Shown here piece by piece: positions 1-11,227 of a stretch of DNA of 64,000 nt. The notes under the pieces were generated by a model. It worked only from the letters and a program-made list of their open reading frames with translations. It did no database searches and was not told the origin of the DNA. Origin of the DNA: Cycas panzhihuaensis (Eukaryota > Cycadophyta); the NCBI GenBank assembly GCA_023213395.1, contig CM041465.1:231825741-231889740 (forward strand). The letters run 5' to 3'. Position 1 is the stretch's first letter. Each line of letters opens with the position of its first letter. Position numbers and translations under genes: made by a program.

Positions 1-149
1 TGATATAGCTCAAAAGGATCTAGCAAATTTAAATCTTCAATAGAATTGGTTTGCCTCATTGTTCTACAATAATCAGAGTGTGATAAATTGGCAATGAATA
101 CAATATTTCATCAGAGGTCAAGTCCAATAGAATGAACATTATGGAGGGA
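1..149 (+). pseudogene. Ty1/copia RNase H 3' end, decayed
   Basis: Reading the plus strand in two frames gives the typical end of a copia RNase H domain. A YNNQSVIN stretch stands for the usual DNQS motif, and NTIFHQRS followed by a degraded KHIEI motif lies at about 95-130. A frameshift and stops break it. It is followed by a purine-rich ATGGAGGGA tract at 141-149 that fits a polypurine tract next to an LTR. The rest of the element would lie left of the window. The family call rests on these short motifs and on the LTR that follows. Confidence 0.6.
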
Positions 150-461
150 TGTTAAGGTCTCATTCTATTGTTTATTATTTTAGTGTGTTGTTTGTTAGTT
201 AAGTTCAATAGAGTTTTTTAAGGGCATGCAATGCATTTAAGTGCTTGCAATAGTAATTAGGAAGTCTTAATTTTGGTAAGAGTTCTATTTATATGAGGCT
301 CTCTATCAAGTCATAATACATATACTTTTAGTATGGTAGAATTGACGTATTGAAGAACATAATATAACAAAGTGTTTTTCGTGTGCAACATTTTTCGTAT
401 TCTTGTTAGAGTTTATTGCGTTCAATTCGTGCGTGTGTTCCTTCGTGCAAGATTTCCAACA
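150..461 (+). mobile_element. Copia-type LTR (3' LTR)
   Basis: The segment starts TGTTAAGG directly after a purine tract and ends CCAACA, so it has TG...CA ends and the expected position after a copia RNase H remnant. A TATA-like TTTATATGAGG lies near 288-298. The length of 312 bp suits a copia LTR. No second copy is present in the window, so the right boundary rests only on the terminal motif. Confidence 0.5.
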
Positions 462-793
462 TGCAGTTCAATCTCTCTTTGATGAGAATGCTCGTCGCCT
501 ATGGTCTTGAATATGCAGAACACTGTAGTCTAGGCTCTAGATTTCAGATTTTGCAAGGAAGGGAAAATCAGGTTGCAATATTGCCATTTGGTGATGATTG
601 TTCTCTGAATGGACTCTCGAGTCTTTTGTGGGGTCAATTGCTGATAAGTAACTCTTCAGCAACTGCTTATGTATCTTTCTTCTTATCCAAAGACTTTAAA
701 GTAACCCCTTTTCTCATCTGCATTTTGAATTCTTATTTATACTTTGATATGGATTTACACTATTGTTCTATCCTTTTTGCATATTTATTCTCT

Positions 794-836
794 CACACAC
801 ACACACACACATACATATGTACATACATATGTATTT
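794..836. repeat. CA microsatellite with TACATA tail
   Basis: About nine CA dinucleotides (794-812) are followed by alternating TACATATG units up to about 833. This is a simple sequence repeat, and the open frames that cross it encode only HTHTHT runs. Confidence 0.9.
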
Positions 837-2650
837 TTAGATGATGATACTCAGCGTTCTTCCCTTCATCTGTTGTGTGCAGCAATTTCCATGCCAGCAT
901 TTCCAGCCGCAACATCAGCTTGGAGTGGTATGCTCAGAATATGATGACAAGTAGTCATCTCTGGTTTTGCTGGTCCTTTGATCTAAAGATCTGGGCTGTG
1001 TTTGAGTGTGTTGGAATTTAAGGGCAAAATTTAAATAAAGTGCAGAAGCTATGCAGTGTGATTGATTTTGGGTTGAAAATTAAGGCCAATTACTTCGGAA
1101 AAACAAAAATTTTCTGAGCTTATATTTGGTAGTCGTTTTTCTCCTCTCCTTTTGGTCTCTGTGTTTTTCTGTTTGTCAGTATGTTAGGGGCAGATATTTT
1201 ACTACAAAGATCCATTGGTAGATATCCTGTTTAGCCTTAATGCATGACATGTTCAACAAGTTTGAATTAATATCTGGGGAGAGGCAAGAGTGTTCCATAT
1301 TATGGCTCTAGTTTCCTAATAGGTGCCTTCTCTGCCCCTAAAAGCAATAATTGATGCATTTTCCATTCTAAAATCATATAGAATTTCATGCACTATGCCT
1401 TTCCCAAGTTATATGATCCCATGTCAAGGTTAGAGTGTGAACATATCCAGAACATCCGAGACATGAGATGTGTCTGGGTAGTCTGACATTGATTGGAATG
1501 CTGTATTAATGGTTCTATTCTTGCTAGAGGTTTAACATGATAGAAATTTTGTGTGTGCCAACCCTTTGAGTGCTGTACTACATGACCTCCCCTAGCACAC
1601 TTGCTTGTTCAAAATCATACCTTTCAAAGTTTTACCATCTAGAAAGTTTTAAGATGTTATGCAAAAAGTACATATCATTTGAACAATTTCCTTGATCAAT
1701 CTTAACTTATACTTCTGTAGCAACCCTGGCTGATTCTTCCTCAATTTTCTCTAAATTTTCTGTATCTTCTATTGTTTGTTACAAATTCCAGTTTACATTG
1801 TCATGACATGTGCAATGGCACTTAGATCAAGGCCTCTGGTTGGGCTTGTAGGCTGTAAGAGCAGGAGCATTAATTTTCCGATTTTATGAGAATTAAACTG
1901 TTGGCTGGCATATGTGTACTGCTGATCATTATGCTTAATGTCTAAAGATAAATAATATGGAAAATTCTGTAACCGCCAATGTTTGTAAAAGGGGATTATT
2001 GGTGATCATCTCTGTAAATACACCTTGAATACTTTTTATTTAAAAAAGAAAAATTGAAGTTAATTAATTATTACAATAACCTAGAGCTTCCAATCAAACA
2101 CATAGATTGCTTTGGTGTTTCTCAAGACGCTTGTAGCAACTTCCAATGCCACCCGTGGAAACCTACCTTTCACATGAATTCAAAAATTCAGTAATGGATC
2201 ACAACCATTCATACCTTAAGGTGTATCTCTGGCTCAAGCTTGATGTCATCTAGGCCTGCAGACTTTGTGACTGGAACACCTTGGGCTCCTATGCATGTCA
2301 ACTAAAACAAGTATCCCACTAAGCAAGCTTATGTGGACATTGTAACAATCCCAAGAAACTCCATGTATGAATAGCAAATGGAATGCATTGCTTGAATCAT
2401 TCATATAAACAAACATAACAGAAATAAGATATACAATGACCATATTAGCGTTTATTTGTTCAACATAAAAGATGGAAAACTGCAGCACAGAATTGGCCCT
2501 GGACCCATTGGTTTACTGGGACCCCCATTATGGGACTGTGCATTTAATAAGAAATAACCAATTAGTATAATATTCATCAGCACGCTTACTCCCACACAAG
2601 TATGAAAATGAAACTGGCAACTGATTTACAATTTCATATACTACTATGAC

Positions 2651-2783
2651 TTTTCACCTTCCATGTGCTTTCACCTTTTGTGTCTATTTACGTTGCCTGC
2701 CATTTCCCCTTCAACATTTGTTTTCCTTTTGCCCATTTCTTGCCATTTCACCTTCAATGTTTGTTTACCTTTTGCCCATATTG
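2651..2783 (+). repeat. Pyrimidine-rich tandem repeat, unit about 43 bp
   Basis: Two adjacent units (2698-2740 and 2741-2783) share the pattern TGCCATTTC.CCTTCAA followed by CCTTTTGCCCAT. A weaker third unit precedes them from 2651. The repeat explains the F/L/P-rich open frame over it, which is not a likely gene. Confidence 0.7.
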
Positions 2784-2972
2784 TTTCATCTTTTTGTAAC
2801 TTTCACTTTCAAAGACTTTCTTCACCTTATTTGCCTGTTTAAGTTCCTGGACTCTCCTTTCTCTTCCTTTCAAAGTCTCCACAAGCATGGTGGATGAATG
2901 TGTCTCCAATACTTTTCATTGGTTTAATAGAAGTGAGATATGGCATTTCACTTCAATTTCTGTGACCGTGCA

Positions 2973-3498
2973 TGTAGCGGATCTGTTGCATATACAACAT
3001 TCAGAAAATAGATTTCCAGTAGATAATGGTAATATTCACAGCATATCACAGTGGACTTCACACATTTACAGCAAATAGAATATAATTACAATAGTAACCC
3101 TCCTAAACATGACTCAACAAAGATATATGTCATGCATACATTGATAACAGCAATAAATAATTAATATAATAATAGATTGACAGAAAACAAAACTTGATAC
3201 AAAATATTCAGCAGTGGAAACCCTCTTCGAAGCAGGTGCAATCCTTTAGCGGGCACAAGGCCCTGATGGCATGAGGCCATTATACCCACCATAACCAAAA
3301 TTCTCCAAGATTGATTTACAAATGGGGAAGGTTTCTCTATTTATAGCTTTCAAAAACTCAACTCACAATTTTCTTCCAAAAAATTATTTCATAATAAAAT
3401 AAAATAAATGATTTTTCTTTTAGTTCTTTTAAAACCGACTTCACAATAATTATTTCTCTTTATTAAACTGACTTCAACTTTACTTTGGAAATGCTACA
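2973..3498 (-). mobile_element. Element A 3' LTR
   Basis: On the minus strand this 526-bp segment begins TGTAGC and ends GCTACA, a perfect 6-bp terminal inverted repeat. The same termini and much of the interior recur in element B at 30456-30968 in the opposite orientation. A TATA-type signal (GCTATAAATAGAG on the minus strand) lies near 3336-3349, and the shared CTCTTCGA motif lies at 3221-3232. A polypurine tract abuts the right end. The match to B makes the boundaries reliable. Confidence 0.8.
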
Positions 3499-3512
3499 AT
3501 TCCCCTCCCCTT
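3499..3512 (-). other. Element A polypurine tract
   Basis: The minus strand reads AAGGGGAGGGGAAT directly before the LTR start. The same tract precedes the B LTR at 30442-30455, and a near copy precedes the C LTR at 33129-33142. This is the expected plus-strand primer of an LTR retrotransposon. Confidence 0.8.
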
Positions 3513-5000
3513 AAAATGATACTTCTTCTTCGAAGAATCAAGAATTGCTTGCAGCTTGGTCTAATCTTCCAACCACCACCTATTAGATTTTGTATGTCAT
3601 AAAGATTTGGCTTTGATCTTGTGTCTTTTATAGAACTTTGTTGGCAATCGTCTTGAATTTTTTGATGTTTGTTCCTAAGGCTAGGTACATGTATATTATT
3701 TTGTATCAGAAGGATCCTGGGACTTGTGAGGTGCCTCAGATGCCTTGTTTTGGTTTTGCTTTATGTTTGCACCTTTTGCTTTCAGATGGAATGGTTTATG
3801 GAAAGAGAAGTGACAGTTTTGTGAAAAGAATTGATTGTAAGGGTCATGGATTGACAATTGTTTCTCGTGAAAAAGAAAAGAAGAGGTGGCATTATGAATT
3901 GAGATCAGGCGTAGCTTTGAAGGCATAGGAAGAAAGGATGAATTTTGGAATCTACCTTGGATGGAGATGGGAATTTATGCAGCTTTTGTTGGACTAGAAC
4001 ACTTCTTGGAAAATGATGGATTTAGCGATAGACATTCTTTATGAAAAAGGACTTTAATATATTTTTAGAAATGGTATTCAGACAAACTGAAAAATTTAAT
4101 GGAAAAAAATAATATTGGTAGTATGAAAATGAAAAGGGTTGGAAAGAACAAGATGGGGTTCTGTAGGGGGCAATCATTGCACTAAGTGATGAAACTTGAT
4201 GAAGTTTTAGAATATCTCATTGAGGATGGTCTATAAGGGGTGAAAGAATACTAGGATTGAGCTAGGATTGTAAAGGGGAATTGGGATTTGTCCTATAATA
4301 AAACTAGAGTTAAGGGTTTTAGAATTATGATTAATCATGGGATGGAGAAAAGAGGTCTTTTCTACTACCATTGAACTAGGGAAAGAGAGAGGACATATAT
4401 AACTACCAAACAAAATGTTCATGTGTAACATAAGATCAATGAATGCCTCGCATGAAGTTAATTGAGATTCTTCTTCAAAATCTAGTTGTTCTTTCACTTG
4501 TTCTTCCATGTCTTCATGCTGCTCCTATGTAATTTCACCTTGAGTCTCTTCCTTTATCTTGATTTGAGACCCTTCTATCATATGTGCCTACTTCGAGTCT
4601 TCTGTGTAGTCGTGTTATTCCCTCTAGACTAGTTCTTGTTCTAGCTCCTACAAAACCTTAGGGCTTTTCTCATTAATAGTTTCTTCTTCTCCTCCTTCCT
4701 CTTCTGCTTTTACGTGTTCCACTAATTTTTTATGGCTAGATGGGCCTATATTCTTTGGTCTTCCCATGATTGTAGTTGTAACCCTAGTCCCTAGTCATAT
4801 GGCTAGCCTTGGTCAATGATCAACATAATGTTGTAACTTCAATAGTGGTCATATGAGTAGTTACACATGACCATGCAAAACCTTTAGACTTTCCATTCAA
4901 ATTTATGTCTCGTGAGGCTTGATTTGTGCTTTGTAACAGTTGTGCCCCTACTCCATGGTACATTGGACTTCCTCCTTTATTAGCATCCCATTATAGTGGG
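3513..5000 (-). pseudogene. Element A internal region, GAG-only type, 5' truncated
   Basis: The stretch next to the LTR (3520-3760) matches the 3' region of element B (30180-30440) and of element C (33150-33420) in reverse orientation. A minus-strand frame at 4231-4509 (92 aa) carries a C-terminal block, HMNILFGSYICPLSFPSS, that B also encodes at about 29455-29505. Upstream of it is Glu/Gln-rich coding with stops. I see no protease, RT or integrase. The 5' LTR and primer site were not found, so the left part of the element is missing or unrecognisable and the 5000 end is approximate. Confidence 0.6.
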
Positions 5001-6161
5001 TAGCACCCTCAAGCATGGATATATAAGAGCACCAAGGTGATCACAGTCCTCTCGATGCAGAGAACTTAATTACCTTATGATGTAAATAAAATGCACCCTT
5101 ATAACACCTTTATGAATGTAATCAATGCTAACTAGCGAGATATGTTTGTGAGCACACCACTACCTAGCTTATATATGGCCCCAATGTGGGGATATAGTCC
5201 AAATATGTACTGAAACATATTCAAAGATGTAATCAGGTTTTACTCAACCTAGTTATAGCCATATTTGAAAAATTCTAACATATCCTAGAACATTCCAATA
5301 ACATATAATCTCATAGCAAAAGTAGGAGTACTAAATTTTGTTTCCTAATGCTTTAAAAAATAAAAAATAACATAAGACACAAAAAAATTATACTTGTAGT
5401 ATTGATTCCAGATTTTGATGTATGCCACATGTTTATTTTCAAATGTATAGGTTATTGTATATGTTTTTTGTAACTCTAATTTTTCCATATTCCTATATCT
5501 TGGAATTTTTAGAGTTGTCATATCTATATCGATATCTACTTCCACTCTAGCATTTCTAACTACTTAGCTTCTCAATGACACTATTTTACCTCAATCGATA
5601 TCATTTGTGACAATTGTAACTATGCTATAATTTCTAGCTAAATCTGGTAATGAGAATTGAGAGCAATCCCTATCTTAGATCCTAGATTTAAGTTATCAGT
5701 TTACACTCCTCTCTTGATTTCTAAGGTATAGAATGATGCTTCTATTCGTGGATGAAATTAATGCATGAAGCTCTTTTTGTAAAATAAACTTTGAGGTTTA
5801 TGAGAAATCAAAAGCCACCTCAATTTGGAAATGAGTTTGGATTTTATGTCAAAGAACAAAAAATCTAAGTTGATCCCTGTTGCTCTGGGTGTGAATGTTT
5901 CACATTAATTATTCCGCTATTTTCTTTAAATCTCCTTGAGACAACTACACATTCAATCAAGAAAAGCATCACATTAGTATCACAAGGAGGCTCTAGTCCA
6001 ACCATTTAATGGTGGACACATCAAGGCATTTGGGATTTGCAAGACTAGCGCAGGAGATCTGTCTATTGTTGACTAGAAGGTGTCATCGATTTCATATATG
6101 TAGTTTACGTTGAGGAACAATGCCGCTTGGTTATCCGTCTGCAAGGTTAGAATTTGGGAGC
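5001..6161. other. Unassigned stretch between elements A and D
   Basis: AT-rich sequence with only short open frames and no motif I can name. It may contain the decayed 5' part of element A. It is the left flank into which element D inserted, and the right flank resumes at 22351. Confidence 0.4.
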
Positions 6162-6166
6162 ATCGT

Positions 6167-6750
6167 TGAAGCGATCTAGTTCTACTTTTATAGCAATTTC
6201 TTTAAAAATACACATAATAATCCACAGGAAGACAATAACTAGATGTTATTCAATAGGAAAATGAATAGGGAGCAAGAATTACAGAATCCACCGAAGTAAA
6301 TAATAATCATTATTATCAAACAATACCAAAAATAGAGCGAAATTACATCAAAATACTAGTCGTTCTTGGAGAAGTGAGCTTCCCTCTTCGAGGCGAGGAA
6401 CCCTCAAAACTGCAACCCCAAATGGGTGAGCTAATTGCAGCCCTAGAACCAAAAATATACAGCCAAAAGAATCTCCAGAGAGGGTTTGGGATGCAGCCCA
6501 AACTTCCTATTTATAGTGATCAAAATACTTCAATTAGAAGTCGTCCAAACTGGGTGATATTCTCCTTAATACTACTCGAATAGAAGTCAACCAAACTGGG
6601 TGATATTCTCCATAATATTGCTCAAATAGAGGTTGGCCAGAAGATGAAGTGTTCCTCCTAACATACCAATGCTGAAGTTGGCCTAGAAAGCAAGCATTAA
6701 TTCCTTTTAAAGCCTAGATAACTTGAGGAGGAGTTCTTAGGAACACAACA
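6167..6750 (-). mobile_element. Element D 3' LTR
   Basis: The plus strand runs TGAAGCGATC...GAACACAACA, that is TGTTGTG...TTCA on the element strand. It matches the 5' LTR at 21807-22345. It is about 45 bp longer, because a GAAGTC..CCAAACTGGG unit is present twice (from 6537 and from 6583). A TATA signal lies at about 6507-6519. The CCTCTTCGAGGCGAGG motif lies at 6383-6398. Confidence 0.9.
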
Positions 6751-6768
6751 AGTCCCCACCCCCCTTAG
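6751..6768 (-). other. Element D polypurine tract
   Basis: The minus strand reads CTAAGGGGGGTGGGGACT immediately before the LTR start at 6750. Position and composition fit the plus-strand primer. Confidence 0.8.
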
Positions 6769-6782
6769 AAAATGCTTTGCCC

Positions 6783-7142
6783 TCAAAGCATTAGTAAGGG
6801 CCCATTTTTCTGCATCCATTCTTCATCTTCAAGCTCCAATGTCTTCCATTTGATGAGATATTCTTTTATTATCTTGAAATGCAAATTCTTGTCTCTGGTC
6901 TTTAGTATTCCCTTAGGTTCCACTATCATCATTCCTTCTTCATCTAGTGTTGGTAAATTTGTTTGTGGAGCCTCCTTTTTGCCCAACTTTTTCTTTAAAC
7001 AAGACACATGGAAGATATTGTGGATTTTGCTTTCTGGTGGAAATTTTAACTGATATACCACTTCCCCTATGTGTTTCTCGATCTGATATGGTGCAAAGAA
7101 TCTTGGGGATAACTTATGTCGATTATTTTGTTTCATTGGCAT
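6783..7142 (-). pseudogene. Element D integrase C-terminus with chromodomain
   Basis: The frame of 119 aa carries the integrase tail motif VVYQLKFP..SKIHNIFHVSCLKK (about residues 29-52). A chromodomain-like block follows, containing IKEYLIKWKTLELEDEEW (about residues 88-106). In chromoviruses this domain is thought to steer integration to chromatin marks. It is the last domain before the LTR, as expected. The start is not native, because the integrase frame is broken upstream. Element M encodes a close relative at 23342-23644. Confidence 0.8.
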
Positions 7143-7283
7143 CCGTTTGTAGGGTTGGAGTCTTAAGAATACCCATTCTCCTACCTCGAAACTCCATTTA
7201 GATCTCTTTGTATTTGCTTATTGCTTCATCCTATTCTTTGCCATCTTCAAATTATTCTTTAGTATTCAGATTGTTTCTTGAAT

Positions 7284-8002
7284 CTATTCTGAGTTTTCTT
7301 GGACTGTTTGCACTTTAAATATACTTAGGCAATTCAGGAGTAATGGAGGTTCATACCCATATAGTGTTTGAAATGGTGGCATCTTTGCCGTTGCGTGGTA
7401 TGTGGTGCTATACCACCATTTTGCCAGATAGAGCCATTGATGCCATTGCATTTGTTTATTTGATGCAAAGTTTCTTAAGTATCCCTCCACGCATTTGTTA
7501 ACTATTTCTATCTGGCCATCTGTCTATGAGTGGTATGTCGAGTTCATGTGTGGGCTAGTGCCGATTGATTTGAACAACTCCTTCTAAAAGTGACTTGTGA
7601 ATTTGGGGTCCTTGTCGCTGACTATAACTTTGGAAAGCTATGTAGCCTGTTAATTTCTTTCATATACAATTCCGCTATTTGGCCTTCTTTTGCTTTCGTC
7701 TGGGTTCTCTTGAAATGGGTGTATTTAGTTAATCTGTCTACCACTACAAAAATTGCGTCTCTTTCTTTTGAATGCAAAAGACCTGTAATAAAATCCATAG
7801 AAATTTCTTCCCATTTTTTATGGGGAATGGAAAGGGGTTGTAGCAACCCGAGGGTCTTTACAGATTCAGTCTTATTCCTTTGACACGTATCACATTCTGA
7901 TACAAACCAGAGGACATTGGGTTTCAATCCTTTCCTATAAAACAAGCTTCGAAGCCTCCTATAAGTGTTACCCATCCCTGAATGTCCTGAAACTGGAGTC
8001 AA
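7284..8002 (-). pseudogene. Element D integrase core, broken
   Basis: The frame at 7622-8002 has the zinc-binding part (HSGMGNTYRRL ... CDTCQRNK) and the first catalytic aspartate in EEISMDFITGL. The frame at 7284-7490 holds the late core with WHQWLYLAKWWYSTTYH and PFQTLYGYEPP. Between them the coding is out of frame. The order on the minus strand is correct for a gypsy integrase. The gene cannot make an intact enzyme as it stands. Confidence 0.8.
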
Positions 8003-8134
8003 GTGAGCTTCTTGAAGTAGTACTTCCTTTAGTTTGTTTGTCTTTGGAACAAATACTTTTCCTTTCCTTAGAAATAATCCTCCTTGTTCTGTGAACTGCT
8101 CTTCTTTTCCTTCTCTGATCTTTTATCTTATTTC

Positions 8135-8679
8135 TTATGATATCTTGTCACCTTCGTATTCTTTTGCCAACTCTATCATCCATTTTGGAGTTGCTATTAT
8201 CATTGAATTAGTTGAAGCTTCAATCTTTCCTTCCTCTAGCAGTCTGAATAGAGAATCCACTATCACGTTTTTTTTCCCCTTTTTATATTCTATGGTGAAG
8301 TCAAAGGTCTGCAACTTGTTGACCCACTTTTGTTGATCATCGGATAACGCCTTTTGATTTAGAAAGTACTTCAGGCTGTCATGATAAGTTCTAACCACAA
8401 ATCTACTCCCTAATAGATACTACCTCCATTGGTGTATTATGTGCATAATGGCCCAACATCTCTTTGTCATATATTAGTTTTGTTTTTTTCCCTATTATTC
8501 AGCTTCTGACTTTCATAAGCTATAGGCCTTCCTCCTTGTAACAAAACTGCTCTAATTCCAAAACCTGAAGCATCAGATTCCAATGTGAATGGTTGAGTGA
8601 AGTCCAGTAAGGCCAATATTGGAGCCGTGATCATTGCTTGTTTTAATTCTTGAAATGCTCCTTCTGCTCCTAAATTCAT
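8135..8679 (-). pseudogene. Element D RNase H, broken
   Basis: The frame at 8467-8679 includes LLDFTQPFTLESDASGFGIRAVLLQ, with the D of SDAS and the following GxGIxxVL pattern of retroviral RNase H, then PIAYESQKLNNREKN. The frame at 8135-8398 continues with the YFLNQKALSDDQQKWVNKL and FDFTIEYKKGKKNVIVDSL blocks. A gap and a frameshift separate the two parts. Confidence 0.8.
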
Positions 8680-8796
8680 CTGAACGCATCCTTTTTTGTC
8701 AAGTCTATTAGTGGTGATGCTATGTGTGCATCCCCTTTTATGAACTTTCTCATAAATCCCATTGCACCCAAAAAACTTCTTACTCTTGTGACATTC

Positions 8797-9399
8797 TTAG
8801 GAGTTGGCCAGTTTACAATTGCCTAGATCTTTTTTTGGATCAATTTTTATTCCCTTGCCCGTAATAATGTGGCCCAGATACTCTAATTCCTCCTTTGCGA
8901 AAGAGCACTTTTTCTTATTTACAAAGAGTTGCGCTTTCTCAAGTATGAGCAGAACTGCCTTTACATGTTCCAAATGTTTTACCCATATTTTGCTATAGAT
9001 CAGGATATCGTCAAAGAAAACCAACATAAATTTCCTCAGAACGTGTTTTAATATTGAATTCGTTGTGCTCTAGAAAGTGGCTGGAGCATTTGTTAAGCCA
9101 AAAGGCATAACCCTAAATTCAAACAATCCTTCATGTGTTCTGAATGCAATTTTGTAGACATCTTCTTCTTTGACCCTTATTTGGTAGTATCCTGAGCATA
9201 GATCTATTTTTGAAAAGTATCAGGCTCCATGTAACTCATTTAACAAATGTTCGATCGTTGGGATAGGATACTGATTCTTTATGATCAATTTAGTCATGCC
9301 ACAATAATCCACACACGTTCTATAAGATCCGTCCTTCTTTGGATTGACTACCATGGAAGAAGCTAATGGACTCGTGCTTTTCGCCACTATGCCTTGGAG
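8797..9399 (-). pseudogene. Element D reverse transcriptase, broken
   Basis: Translating the minus strand shows the RT order: KKDGSYRTCVDY near 9320, [14 protein letters not shown] near 9200, [12 protein letters not shown] near 9090, and the catalytic box VFFDDILIYS at about 9000-9025, where both aspartates are kept. Stops interrupt it, for example before STTNSILK and before YFSKIDL. Chromoviral type, close to the M copy at 25344-26050. Confidence 0.85.
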
Positions 9400-9805
9400 T
9401 TACAGTTCTTGTGTGATCTTTTCAATTTCCTTCCTAAGATGATAAGGATGTCTATATGGAGCAATATTGACTAGTATTGCTTTGGGAATAAGATCTATTG
9501 AGTGTTCTAATTCCCTCTTCGGTGGCAATCCTTGGGGTTCTTCAAAAACTCTCTGATGTTCTTCTAAGATTGTTTGAATCTCTGGGGGAACGTCTTCTAT
9601 TTCTACTTTGTAACATGATATTATATATGCTTGCAGATTCTTCTTTAGAATATTTTCCATCTTGTGAGATGATACGAGTTGAACTGGAGGTGTGGTTGGG
9701 GCTTGCAGTCGATATTTGCATCCTTTTTGTCGAAAACACATAAAACTTGTCATATAGTTGGTAATGATGTTACCTAGCATTTGTAGCCATTGAATCCCTA
9801 GAACT
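9400..9805 (-). pseudogene. Element D protease end and RT N-terminus
   Basis: The frame ends with the pre-RT block FEEPQGLPPKRELEHSIDLI, then PYRHPYHLRKEIEKITQEL. Its upstream part, DAVLGIQWLQMLG, is the C-terminal end of the protease. The apparent start of this open frame (to 9867) lies inside the LTR of element E and is an artefact of that insertion. The protease continues at 20291-20563 on the other side of E. Confidence 0.85.
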
Positions 9806-9810
9806 GCGTC

Positions 9811-10644
9811 TATTGACTGCTGGGGTGCCTTGTTACACTTACGAGACACCCCTTGCTCACTTGTCAAGGTTACACAGCGCTATAGTCTAGTTTTAGGATA
9901 CTGTCAACATGGGTATTCACATACATTCCATATATAATTCACAGAATGGTACACAGCAGTACAAAAATCAATACATACTTCAGCAAATCATCATCACAAC
10001 ACCAAGAATACACCAATTTCCACGTAACTCTTTCTTTTATTAATTCAACAGTTCATTTACACGGTGGAATGCATTCTGAGCATTCCAGTATCTGATCATA
10101 CATTACATATGCGTACGGATGGTACTTATCATACATCCATGCTCTAATCGGTACGTCATGCGTCTTGCCTCCTGCACCTTTGCGTGCAGTGATATCCGGC
10201 TCTCACCCTCACCAGGTGAATCATGCGTACCCCCTTAAGTACTCCTGCTGGTACCTTTTGGCTGAAGGGTTATGACTGTTTGTCATAACCGTACCCCTTC
10301 AGTCATGCGTACCTCTTCGATTATCGTGCCTCTTCACTTAATCACTTTGTTTGTCCTTAATTAATTATTCCTTTTGGAGTGCATGCGTCCAAATGCGTCG
10401 TCTGCACCTCCCGGTCTTCACCGGTTCCACAGGTCATGCGTCTGCCGCCGTTTGGTTCCGCTTTTGCCGTGATGCGTTCACATCATGCGTACTCGTTCAG
10501 TGCGCACATCATACGTGCCAGAATGCTTGTTTTTCTGCCGTTTTGCCTCGTGCGTACCTCCGTACGGTCCATACCTGCACAACTCGGGTTATCTGACCTA
10601 CCTCTGGTCCTCACACAGCCATTGAGTCAATTTTAATGCCAACA
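9811..10644 (-). mobile_element. Element E 3' LTR
   Basis: The plus strand runs TATTGACTGCTGGGG...TTTTAATGCCAACA. The canonical end in the sister LTR at 63614 is TGTTGACTG, so the second base has mutated. The length of 834 bp matches the other LTR (837 bp). An AATAAA signal (minus strand) lies near 10035-10045. The U3 part, 10080-10580, is full of TGCGTAC-like motifs. Confidence 0.9.
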
Positions 10645-10737
10645 TCTATCCCGAGTCAACAGTTATGGGTTTGAGCATCCTTGCTCAACAAAACTCCAAA
10701 AAGTCAAAATTTCGGGGTATCCCTCCCCCACTCTGTC

Positions 10738-11148
10738 TCAAGGCGGCTCCTGCTGCCTCGGTCCTCCCAAAATTTCTTCATTTATCTGTGTCAGGGTAGC
10801 AATAATGGCATCCTTCTCCTTTATTTTCTCCTGAAGGGCCGCTATCTCTGCTTTATACCCTGCCTCCATATCCTGGATCATTTGAATAATTGGTCCCGCT
10901 TTGTCCTGCGGTGTAGGAGGTGCTGAGGGCTCTCCCACCTCTGCTGCTGCTGGGAAGTCTTCCCATTCTTCCCAGGATGCTTCTGCCTCTTCCTCCTCTT
11001 CTTCTTCTGTTTCCTCCTCACCTTTCTTCCTCTTCCCACGTCGATGGACAGCTTGCTTTGTCCTGTGAGGAATAGGTGTACCTGGGGTTTTTTGTAACCA
11101 GGTAAGTACCTTCTGCATTTGCTTCTGAACTCTCCGTTTAGCTTCCAT
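10738..11148 (-). CDS. Element E extra frame 2: acidic coiled-coil protein
   Basis: An open frame of 136 aa lies between integrase and the 3' LTR. It has a basic N-terminus (KRRVQKQMQKVL), a run of basic residues and then Glu (about 50-75), and a C-terminal heptad-like stretch, IQDMEAGYKAEIAALQEKIK (about 98-117), suggesting a coiled coil. It is downstream of the 11228-11878 frame and may be its continuation, since an intervening stretch is out of frame. I recognise no enzyme motif. Element G has a longer coiled-coil frame in the same place (54142-54744). Confidence 0.55.
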   Translation of the reverse strand: MEAKRRVQKQMQKVLTWLQKTPGTPIPHRTKQAVHRRGKRKKGEEETEEEEEEEAEASWEEWEDFPAAAEVGEPSAPPTPQDKAGPIIQMIQDMEAGYKAEIAALQEKIKEKDAIIATLTQINEEILGGPRQQEPP

Positions 11149-11227
11149 CTTTGGTTGTTGTGTCTGGAACTCTGCTACCCTTTGTTTAATGATTGGTTCA
11201 GGAGAAATAGTGGTTAGTTAATTGAAC

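Larger units (their letters stand above)
462..2972. other. Unassigned AT-rich stretch, no gene recognised
   Basis: Open frames here are short and resemble nothing I know. A pyrimidine-rich CTGTTGTGTGCAG before 882 and a GTATGC at about 928 could mimic a small exon, but no protein family is recognisable on either side. It may be host intergenic or intronic DNA or very old repeat sequence. It contains a CA microsatellite and a short pyrimidine-rich repeat, listed separately. Confidence 0.4.
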